A stretch of DNA of 5,364 nt, from NCBI GenBank assembly GCA_002401305.2, contig NVSO02000159.1, positions 1-5,364 on the forward strand, in the 5' to 3' direction. Positions 1 to 5,364 of this stretch are shown here, one piece after another. This DNA comes from Rhodobiaceae bacterium (GTDB lineage: Bacteria; Pseudomonadota; Alphaproteobacteria; Parvibaculales; Parvibaculaceae). Position numbers and translations under genes: made by a program. Within the stretch, counting starts at the first letter, position 1, and every line of letters starts with the position of its first letter. The notes under the pieces were generated by a model, which saw only the letters and a program-made list of their open reading frames with translations, did no database searches and was not told where the DNA came from.

Positions 1-1549
1 GCGGTGTTGTTGTAAGAGGCTCAAGCGTAAAGGCAGGTTCAGGCACGATGCCCAAGCTTGCGTTATGCGCTTGAAGTGCTGCGTCGTAACCCGACACCAA
101 ATGCTCGATGGACACTTGCGTGACCTCGAAAATTGGCAGTGGGTAAATACCAAAGAAGATGGTCGCCACAACCAGTGGTGCGATGGTCAGCACTTCACGG
201 CGGTTGATGTCTGTAATCGACTTCAGGGTGTCTTTGTCCAGCTCTCCGAAAATTACGCGACGGTAGAGGTAGAGCGCGTAACAAGCTGAGAAGATCACGC
301 CAGTTGTAGCCACGAATGCTGTTGTGGTGCTGACTTGGAATGTACCCACGATGGTCAAGAATTCACCAACAAAACCAGAGGTGCCCGGCAAGCCGACGTT
401 GGCCATGGTGAAGAGCATGAAGATCGCCGCGTAAATTGGCATCCGGTGAACCAGACCGCCGTATGCTGCAATCTCTCTTGTGTGCATGCGGTCATAGACC
501 ACACCCACACAGAGGAACAATGCGCCAGAAATCCAACCGTGCGAGAGCATTTGGAAGACAGCCCCCTGCACGCCTTGTTGCGTGGCGGCGAATAGACCCA
601 TCGTCACAAAACCCATGTGCGCGACAGAGGAATAAGCGATGAGCTTTTTCATATCCGTTTGCACAATGGCCACGATGGATGTGTAGACAATGGCAATGAC
701 CGACAAGGTGAAGACCATCGGAGAGAAGAAGTCTGAGGCGATGGGGAACATCGGCAAACAGAACCGGATGAAACCGTAACCGCCCAATTTGAGCAAGATA
801 CCCGCCAAGATGACAGAACCAGCTGTTGGCGCTTCCACGTGAGCATCTGGCAACCACGTATGAAACGGTCACATTGGCATTTTCACCGCGAAGGAGGAGA
901 AGAACGCCAACCAAAGCCACGTTTGAGCTTCTGGCGAGAATTCAAATTCCATCAAGGTTGGAATGTCTGTCGTGCCTGCCTCATTGTACATGTACATGAT
1001 GGCCAGCAGCATCAACACGGAGCCTGCCAATGTGTAGAGGAAGAACTTGAAACTCGCATAAACGCGGTTTGAGCCACCCCATACGCCAATGATCAGGAAC
1101 ATTGGGATCAAGCCGCCTTCAAAGAACAGGTAGAAGAGAACCAGATCTTGAGAACAGAACACACCAATGACCAAGGATTCCAAAACTAGGAAAGCGATCA
1201 TGTATTCTTTGACGCGCTTGGTCACAGAAGCCCAACTTGCCAAGATGCACAGAGGCATCAAGAACGTGGTCAGGATGATGAACAGCATTGAAATACCGTC
1301 CACGCCCATGTGGTAATTAATCGCCCCACCGAGCCAGTCGTATTTCTCGACCATTTGCAGGTCAGCTGTTGTGTTGTCGAATGTCACCCAGATATAGAGC
1401 GAGATAAGGAACGTAAAGGCCGTGGTCCAAAGAGCCATGGTCCGCGCACTGCGGGCACCGGCTTCCTCGTCATTTGGGCCTAGAAAGATCAGCAATGCAC
1501 CGATGAGCGGCAGGAAGGTGACCAGCGAAAGAATAGGTACTTCTGACAT
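1..1549 (-). pseudogene. nuoM: NADH-quinone oxidoreductase subunit M (NuoM) interrupted by an in-frame TGA; 3' end beyond the window
   Basis: NuoM (ND4 homologue) is a proton-pumping antiporter-like subunit between NuoN and NuoL. The frame covers 516 codons from ATG 1549 to the window edge. That is close to the usual 500-515 residues, so only the last few are missing. Residues 1-226 include E144 ([10 protein letters not shown]) and K223 (FAVKMPM). Codon 227 is TGA. The same frame then continues with [20 protein letters not shown]254 ([11 protein letters not shown]), H311 ([11 protein letters not shown]) and E396 ([11 protein letters not shown]), equivalent to E. coli K234, K265, H322 and E407. 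There is no other stop before position 1. Relatives have Trp (TGG) at 227, so this is one G-to-A nonsense change. Translation would yield only a 226-residue N-terminal half ending inside a membrane helix right after the essential lysine. GGGGGAG 7 nt upstream and the TAATG overlap with nuoL support the start. If the base is a read error, this is an ordinary intact gene. Confidence 0.9.
869..871 (-). other. Premature in-frame TGA codon at nuoM codon 227
   Basis: The plus strand reads tca here, giving TGA on the coding strand between ATG (Met226) and CCG (Pro228). The surrounding protein, KMPM then [10 protein letters not shown], aligns without any gap to the NuoM family pattern [15 protein letters not shown]. 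Restoring C at position 869 would give TGG (Trp). No frame change is needed, so an indel is excluded. I see no convincing ribosome-binding site plus start codon just downstream for re-initiation. The first in-frame candidate, GTG at 836-838, lacks a good Shine-Dalgarno sequence. Confidence 0.93.
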
Positions 1550-3489
1550 TAGTACGCTCCCCCGAACATGAAGTATGTGATCAAGGCTGCGACGCCGAGT
1601 AACATTGCGAATGCATAGTGATAGACGTAGCCGGTTTGAATCCGGTTGAGACCGCGTGTGACGTCGAGTACCCGAGCGGCAAGGCCGTTAGGACCAAAGC
1701 CATCGATGATACGCCCATCCCCTACTTTCCAAAGCAGACGACCCAACCAGAATGCTGGCTTGACGAAGATCACATTGTAGATCTCGTCGAAGTACCATTT
1801 GTTGAGCAGGAACCGGTACAGCGGTGCGTGGGTTTCGGCCATTTCTTTTGGTAGGTCTGGACGAACGATATAGAAATACCATGCGCCAACGAAGCCAAGC
1901 AACATCATGAAGAACGGTGACAAGACCACCCACTGCGGAACTTTGTCATGATCCCGAAAATCGGACATCACAGTATTCGCAGGATTGTGCACAACGGCGG
2001 TTTGCCAGAAGGCCTCAAAATTATCTCCGACAAAGTTGGTGAAGAAGAAACCGCCCGCTGCCAAAGCGCCAATGGCCAAGAGGACCAACGGAATGGTCAT
2101 TGACGACGGGCTCTCATGAACATGAGAGAGCACTTCTTTAGACGCGCGCGACGGACCGTGGAAAGTTAGGAACATCAAGCGCCATGAGTAGAAGCTTGTG
2201 AACAGGGCCGCGATGACCAGCATTGCGAATGCATACATATGCGCTGGATTTTGAGCAGCATAAGCGGCTTCGATGATGGCGCCTTTCGAGAAATAACCCG
2301 AGGTGAAGGGGAAGCCTGTGAGCGCCAAAGTTCCGATCAACATCATGAAATAGGTCAATGGGATCATTTTAAAGAGCCCGCCCATTTTACGCATATCTTG
2401 CTCATGATGCATGGCGTGGATGACAGAGCCAGAACCTAAGAAGAGCAGTGCTTTAAAGAAAGCATGCGTGAACAAGTGGAACATGGCGACTTCGTAGGCG
2501 CCAATACCGGCGGCCACAAACATGTAACCCAACTGAGAACAGGTTGAATAGGCAATTACACGCTTGATGTCATTTTGTACCAAGCCGATGGTTGCCGCGA
2601 AGAAGGCGGTTGTCGCGCCAATGATCACCACGAAGGTGGAAGCAAACTCAGTGAATTCAAACAACGGCGAGAAACGTACGACGAGGAAGACACCAGCTGT
2701 CACCATGGTGGCAGCGTGGATCAAAGCCGATACGGGCGTTGGACCTTCCATCGCGTCTGGCAACCACGTGTGCAACATAAACTGTGCTGATTTACCCATT
2801 GCACCCATGAAGAGCAGCATGCAAATGGTTTCAAGCAATGGCACGGTGTAACCAAGGAAGTTGAATGTGCCCTGAGCCAAAGCCGGGCCTTGTTCAAAGA
2901 TCGTATCAAACTCAACCGAGCCTACCGTTAGGAAGATGGCTGAGATACCCAGAATAAGACCAAAGTCCCCTACTCGGTTGACGATGAAAGCTTTCATGGC
3001 CGCTGCATTTGCGGTCGGTTTTTTGTACCAAAAACCAATCAACAGATAAGAAGCAAGACCCACGCCTTCCCAGCCGAAGAACAACTGGACCAAGTCGTTG
3101 GCAGTCACCAGCATCAACATGGCAAAGGTGAAGAGAGACAAATATGCGAAGAAACGCGTTTTGTGCGGATCATCCTTCATGTAGCCATTGGAGTAGACAT
3201 GCACCAAGGCGGACACTGAGTTGACCACCACCAACATCACGGCGGTGAGCGTATCAATGCGCAAGGTCCAGTCGGCTTCTAAGGCGCCACTGTCAATCCA
3301 TGTCATAATATGGATCGTTACCCACTCGCCCCCGAGGGCAACTTTAAAGAATGCAACCCATGAGAGAAGCGCTGAAATGATCACGAACCCTGTGGTGATC
3401 ATGCGCGATGCTTTGTCGCCGATTGAGCGGCCAAAAAGGCCGGCAATCAAAGCGCCTAACAACGGCAAAAAGACAATTGCTTGGTACAT
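1549..3489 (-). CDS. nuoL: NADH-quinone oxidoreductase subunit L (NuoL), distal antiporter-like subunit
   Basis: NuoL (ND5 homologue) is the most distal proton-pumping subunit of complex I, related to Mrp antiporters. It also supplies the long lateral helix along the membrane arm. The 646-residue product is full length for the family. The N-terminal NADH-Ubiquinone_oxidored family region (about 65-115) is followed by the proton_antipo_M core (about 130-420). Channel residues are present: E141 in [18 protein letters not shown]233 in [19 protein letters not shown] (E. coli K229), the [20 protein letters not shown] signature at 250-269, H340/H342 region [15 protein letters not shown], and K402 in [10 protein letters not shown] (E. 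coli K399). The segment from about 545 to 620 fits the lateral helix, and 622-642 the final membrane anchor. The ATG start at 3489 lies 7 nt after the nuoK stop, with GAGGA just upstream. The TAA stop overlaps the nuoM ATG by one base (TAATG). The gene is intact, and every tryptophan is TGG. Confidence 0.98.
   Translation of the reverse strand: MYQAIVFLPLLGALIAGLFGRSIGDKASRMITTGFVIISALLSWVAFFKVALGGEWVTIHIMTWIDSGALEADWTLRIDTLTAVMLVVVNSVSALVHVYSNGYMKDDPHKTRFFAYLSLFTFAMLMLVTANDLVQLFFGWEGVGLASYLLIGFWYKKPTANAAAMKAFIVNRVGDFGLILGISAIFLTVGSVEFDTIFEQGPALAQGTFNFLGYTVPLLETICMLLFMGAMGKSAQFMLHTWLPDAMEGPTPVSALIHAATMVTAGVFLVVRFSPLFEFTEFASTFVVIIGATTAFFAATIGLVQNDIKRVIAYSTCSQLGYMFVAAGIGAYEVAMFHLFTHAFFKALLFLGSGSVIHAMHHEQDMRKMGGLFKMIPLTYFMMLIGTLALTGFPFTSGYFSKGAIIEAAYAAQNPAHMYAFAMLVIAALFTSFYSWRLMFLTFHGPSRASKEVLSHVHESPSSMTIPLVLLAIGALAAGGFFFTNFVGDNFEAFWQTAVVHNPANTVMSDFRDHDKVPQWVVLSPFFMMLLGFVGAWYFYIVRPDLPKEMAETHAPLYRFLLNKWYFDEIYNVIFVKPAFWLGRLLWKVGDGRIIDGFGPNGLAARVLDVTRGLNRIQTGYVYHYAFAMLLGVAALITYFMFGGAY
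1557..1563 (-). promoter_or_regulatory. Ribosome-binding site of nuoM, inside the last codons of nuoL
   Basis: GGGGGAG lies 7 nt before the nuoM ATG and within the codons for the C-terminal FGGAY of NuoL. The nuoL stop and nuoM start overlap as TAATG, which suggests termination-reinitiation coupling. Confidence 0.75.
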
Positions 3490-3493
3490 TTAG

Positions 3494-3498
3494 TCCTC
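3494..3498 (-). promoter_or_regulatory. Ribosome-binding site of nuoL, overlapping the nuoK stop codon
   Basis: GAGGA shares its first two bases with the nuoK TGA stop and lies only 4 nt before the nuoL ATG. A ribosome terminating on nuoK would cover this site, so translational coupling is a reasonable inference. The spacer is shorter than the usual 5-9 nt. Confidence 0.7.
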
Positions 3499-3805
3499 AG
3501 CCCTTCATCATGTTGATGTCTTCAACCGCGATAGACCCACGGTTGCGGAAATAAACCACCAAGATGGCAAGACCAATGGCAGCTTCCCCAGCTGCGACGG
3601 TCAATACCAACATCGCAAAAATCTGTCCTGTCAGGTCACCCAAATGGGTTGAGAACGCGACAAGGTTGATGTTCACCGCGAGCAGCATGAGCTCGATCGA
3701 CATGAGGATGATGATGACATTCTTTCGATTGAGAAAGATGCCGAAGATTCCCAATGTGAACAGCATTGCTGCAACGGTGAGATAATGTGCGAGGCCGATT
3801 TCCAT
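3497..3805 (-). CDS. nuoK: NADH-quinone oxidoreductase subunit K (NuoK)
   Basis: NuoK (ND4L homologue) is a three-helix membrane subunit between NuoJ and NuoN. Its two buried glutamates belong to the proton-translocating axis. The 102-residue product has the standard length and three hydrophobic segments (about 4-24, 30-50 and 60-85). The two key acids are visible: E38 in [15 protein letters not shown], equivalent to E. coli E36, and E74 in [15 protein letters not shown], equivalent to E72. The C-terminus, INMMKG, ends at a TGA stop. That codon matters for the neighbouring nuoM puzzle, because it shows UGA is used as a normal terminator in this genome. The start ATG at 3805 is preceded by AGGA with a 9-nt spacer. 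The stop codon overlaps the Shine-Dalgarno sequence of nuoL, which suggests translational coupling. Confidence 0.98.
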   Translation of the reverse strand: MEIGLAHYLTVAAMLFTLGIFGIFLNRKNVIIILMSIELMLLAVNINLVAFSTHLGDLTGQIFAMLVLTVAAGEAAIGLAILVVYFRNRGSIAVEDINMMKG

Positions 3806-3814
3806 ATTTCTTAA

Positions 3815-3818
3815 TCCT
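3815..3818 (-). promoter_or_regulatory. Ribosome-binding site of nuoK
   Basis: AGGA lies 9 nt before the nuoK ATG, in the 17-nt gap after the nuoJ TAG stop. It is a modest match. Confidence 0.6.
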
Positions 3819-3822
3819 ATGC

Positions 3823-4446
3823 CTAAAGCTCTGATATGCCTTGGCCGGGTTCGACTTTCCGAATTTCAAGTGTATCTTCTGCGCGACGTCCGACTTGTGC
3901 GGTGATCGACTGACGCTTAACGCCTTCACGGTGACGCAATGTCAACACGATGGCCCCAATCATAGCGACCAACAAAACCATGCCAGCTGCTTGGAAGAAG
4001 TAGATAAACCGTGTGTACATGACCCGGCCGATTGCTTCGGCGTTGGTCACATCGTCCAATGGCGGAATGGGGCTTTGTGCCAGATGGGCTGTTTCTGGTG
4101 AAAGTACCCAGGTGCCAATGACCATGATTATTTCCAGAAACAGAACAAAGCCGATCAGCGCGCCGATGGGCAGGTACTGCAAGAAACCTTCGCGCAAACT
4201 TGCGAAGTTGACGTCCAGCATCATGACCACGAACAAGAACAGCACCGCGACCGCACCCACATAAACAATGAGCAAAATCATGGCGAGGAACTCAGCCCCC
4301 ATCAGGACGAAGAGCCCTGCTGCGCTGAAAAATGTCAGGATCAGATACAGTACGGAGTGAACTGGATTGCGTGCTGCAATAACCATGAACGCTGCCGCGA
4401 CTGCGATGCCTGCGAAGATATAAAAAGCGATTGCCGCAACAACCAT
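3823..4446 (-). CDS. nuoJ: NADH-quinone oxidoreductase subunit J (NuoJ)
   Basis: NuoJ (ND6 homologue) is a small integral membrane subunit between NuoH and NuoK. Its third helix has a pi-bulge and lies on the central water/proton axis of complex I. The product from the chosen start is 207 residues with five predicted membrane segments (roughly 2-22, 29-48, 52-78, 91-112 and 146-169). The hallmark third segment reads [20 protein letters not shown], including the conserved Y62-V-G64 of the helix 3 bulge. It is followed by a polar tail (about 171-207, [15 protein letters not shown]...) that is typical of alphaproteobacteria and longer than in E. coli. The frame stays open upstream to a GTG at 4485, which would add 13 charged residues. 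I prefer the ATG at 4446 because GAGG lies 7 nt before it and the family N-terminus starts directly with the hydrophobic helix. Stop is TAG; nuoK follows after 17 nt. Confidence 0.96.
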   Translation of the reverse strand: MVVAAIAFYIFAGIAVAAAFMVIAARNPVHSVLYLILTFFSAAGLFVLMGAEFLAMILLIVYVGAVAVLFLFVVMMLDVNFASLREGFLQYLPIGALIGFVLFLEIIMVIGTWVLSPETAHLAQSPIPPLDDVTNAEAIGRVMYTRFIYFFQAAGMVLLVAMIGAIVLTLRHREGVKRQSITAQVGRRAEDTLEIRKVEPGQGISEL

Positions 4447-4453
4447 TGATCTG

Positions 4454-4457
4454 CCTC
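4454..4457 (-). promoter_or_regulatory. Ribosome-binding site that decides the nuoJ start
   Basis: GAGG on the coding strand lies 7 nt before the ATG at 4446. It favours that start over the GTG at 4485, which opens the same frame 13 codons earlier and would give an unusual charged extension. Confidence 0.75.
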
Positions 4458-4488
4458 GATCCTTACGTTTTCCAACAACTCTCACCGC

Positions 4489-4980
4489 TTAGCGGTAAGG
4501 AGCATCCAATTCTAAATTCTTAGCAATGGCCCGCTCCCAGCGGTCACCATTTTCGAGCAAGCGTTCTTTTGTGTAGAACAGCTCTTCGCGTGTCTCTGTG
4601 GCGAATTCGAAATTCGGCCCTTCAACAATTGCATCCACTGGGCAAGCTTCTTGGCAGAAACCGCAATAGATGCATTTCGTCATATCAATATCGTATTTCA
4701 CTGTGCGACGTGTGCCGTCATTGCCGCGGGGACCCGCTTCAATGGTAATGGCTTGTGCAGGGCAAATGGCCTCACACAATTTACACGCGATGCAGCGCTC
4801 TTCGCCATTTGGATAACGCCGCAATGCATGTTCACCGCGAAAACGCGGAGAGAGCGGGTTTTTCTCAAATGGATAGTTGATGGTCGGTTTTGTTTTGAAG
4901 AAGTACTTCATGCCTAGAAAAAAGCTCGACACGAACTCCTCTAAAAAGAGCGACCGAATAGACTGAGTTAGAATAGACAT
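4489..4980 (-). CDS. nuoI: NADH-quinone oxidoreductase subunit I (NuoI), 2x[4Fe-4S] ferredoxin-like subunit
   Basis: NuoI (TYKY/NDUFS8 homologue) is the peripheral-arm subunit that carries clusters N6a and N6b and passes electrons from NuoG to NuoB (N2) near the quinone site. The 163-residue product has two complete CxxCxxCxxxCP motifs: C63, C66, C69, C73 ([12 protein letters not shown]) and C103, C106, C109, C113 ([12 protein letters not shown]). All eight ligands are present. The N-terminal 30 residues form the amphipathic helix that lies along the membrane against NuoH, followed by the conserved [16 protein letters not shown] stretch. The C-terminus ends LELDAPYR, as is usual in alphaproteobacteria and mitochondria. 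Length matches alphaproteobacterial NuoI (about 163). The ATG start at 4980 is supported by AAGGA 8 nt upstream and by the conserved N-terminus. It sits between nuoH and nuoJ in the standard order. No odd features in the protein. Confidence 0.98.
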   Translation of the reverse strand: MSILTQSIRSLFLEEFVSSFFLGMKYFFKTKPTINYPFEKNPLSPRFRGEHALRRYPNGEERCIACKLCEAICPAQAITIEAGPRGNDGTRRTVKYDIDMTKCIYCGFCQEACPVDAIVEGPNFEFATETREELFYTKERLLENGDRWERAIAKNLELDAPYR

Positions 4981-4988
4981 ATTTCAGG

Positions 4989-4993
4989 TCCTT
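4989..4993 (-). promoter_or_regulatory. Ribosome-binding site of nuoI
   Basis: AAGGA on the coding strand lies 8 nt before the nuoI ATG, inside the 24-nt nuoH-nuoI gap. It fixes the start at 4980. Confidence 0.8.
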
Positions 4994-5004
4994 TCGCTCG
5001 CCGC

Positions 5005-5364
5005 TTATTGCGGGACGGTTCCAGTGAAAACAAGAAAGCTTGCAGTTGCGACAACCCAGAAGAGAGAGAGCGGGAGGAAGACTTTCCAACCCAGACGCAT
5101 CAATTGGTCATAGCGGTAGCGCGGTACGATCGCTTTGATCACTGCAAACATGAAGAAGAGGAAGATGACTTTCGCCCAGAACCATATAAAGGGCGGTATC
5201 CATGTGAACGGAGCCATATCAATTGGTGCATGCCAGCCGCCGAGGAACAGGATGGTCGTCAATGCGCACAATGACAGGATCGCCACATATTCAGCCATGA
5301 ACATCATCATGTACGGTGAGGAAGAATATTCCACAGCGTACCCAGCCACAAGTTCGGCTTCAGC
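5005..5364 (-). CDS. nuoH: NADH-quinone oxidoreductase subunit H (NuoH), C-terminal part; 5' end beyond the window
   Basis: NuoH (ND1 homologue) is the membrane subunit at the heel of complex I. It forms much of the quinone-binding chamber with NuoB and NuoD and links it to the proton channels. The visible 119 residues run in frame from the window edge to a TAA stop and begin [15 protein letters not shown]. This is the acidic loop conserved in the family (compare the E-x-E-L-V-x-G-x-x-x-E-Y pattern of NuoH), whose glutamates are implicated in quinone-coupled proton transfer. After it come three hydrophobic segments (about [31 protein letters not shown] and [16 protein letters not shown]) and the basic stretch [14 protein letters not shown], typical of the NuoH C-terminus. 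Family members are usually 325-350 residues, so roughly two thirds of the gene lies outside. The apparent GTG start at 5349 is only an internal valine. It is the first gene of the visible operon, 24 nt before nuoI. Identification is secure. Confidence 0.96.
   Translation of the reverse strand, partial: AEAELVAGYAVEYSSSPYMMMFMAEYVAILSLCALTTILFLGGWHAPIDMAPFTWIPPFIWFWAKVIFLFFMFAVIKAIVPRYRYDQLMRLGWKVFLPLSLFWVVATASFLVFTGTVPQ

Noticed and set aside
846..859. 14-nt identity between nuoM (846-859) and nuoL (2756-2769), next to the nuoM TGA, as a possible sign of gene conversion or misassembly
   Set aside because: Both encode the conserved TWLPD motif of paralogous antiporter-like subunits. The flanking codons differ ([12 protein letters not shown] versus [12 protein letters not shown]), and nuoL has no TGA at the matching place, so paralogy explains it.
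869..871. TGA as a selenocysteine codon in NuoM
   Set aside because: The family residue is Trp, not Cys. No catalytic role is known at this position, and I see no convincing stem-loop immediately downstream like a bacterial SECIS element.
492..920. Open minus-strand frame of 142 codons covering the region after the nuoM TGA
   Set aside because: It is in a different frame from nuoM, and its translation is Cys/His/Arg-rich with no family resemblance. The true nuoM frame is open and conserved over the same bases, so this is a shadow and not a frameshifted continuation.
3221..3493. Plus-strand open frames antisense to nuo genes (for example 2564-2851, 3221-3493, 3564-3785, 4651-4917, 5008-5274)
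   Set aside because: Each lies wholly opposite a strongly conserved nuo gene, has low-complexity or unfamiliar translation and no supporting context. They are by-products of codon usage on the other strand.
4447..4485. N-terminal extension of NuoJ from the GTG at 4485
   Set aside because: It would add 13 charged residues before the first membrane helix, which the family lacks. The ATG at 4446 has a better ribosome-binding site.

Overview
This window is part of the respiratory complex I (NADH:ubiquinone oxidoreductase, NDH-1) operon of a bacterium. Every gene lies on the minus strand. Read in the direction of transcription (from high to low coordinates), the order is nuoH (3' end only), nuoI, nuoJ, nuoK, nuoL and nuoM (cut just before or near its end by the window edge). 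The NuoI, NuoJ and NuoM sequences look alphaproteobacterial. Examples are the NuoI pattern [18 protein letters not shown], the long NuoJ tail with [10 protein letters not shown], and the NuoM ending [11 protein letters not shown]. Base composition is moderate, with no obvious compositional island. I cannot name a genus from this.

Layout: nuoH tail (5005-5364), 24-nt gap, nuoI (4489-4980), 42-nt gap, nuoJ (3823-4446), 17-nt gap, nuoK (3497-3805), 7-nt gap, nuoL (1549-3489), 1-nt overlap, nuoM (1-1549). There is no gene-free stretch longer than 42 nt, no plus-strand gene that I can support, and no tRNA, mobile element, CRISPR array or internal terminator. Good Shine-Dalgarno sequences precede each internal start, and those of nuoL and nuoM are built into the end of the preceding gene.

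Together the genes encode the membrane arm plus one peripheral subunit. NuoI carries two [4Fe-4S] clusters that pass electrons toward quinone. NuoH helps form the quinone pocket and the entry to the proton path. NuoJ and NuoK form the linker of the membrane arm. NuoL and NuoM are antiporter-like proton-pumping subunits.

The one real surprise is in nuoM. Codon 227 (positions 869-871) is an in-frame TGA where close relatives have tryptophan (TGG), in the conserved [14 protein letters not shown] region. On both sides the same frame stays open and conserved, with all expected proton-channel residues present. This is a single-base nonsense change, not a frameshift. UGA is a genuine stop here, because nuoK ends with TGA and all other tryptophans are TGG. 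Either the gene was very recently inactivated, or the base is a sequencing or assembly error. Beyond this I see a conventional complex I operon and no undescribed system.
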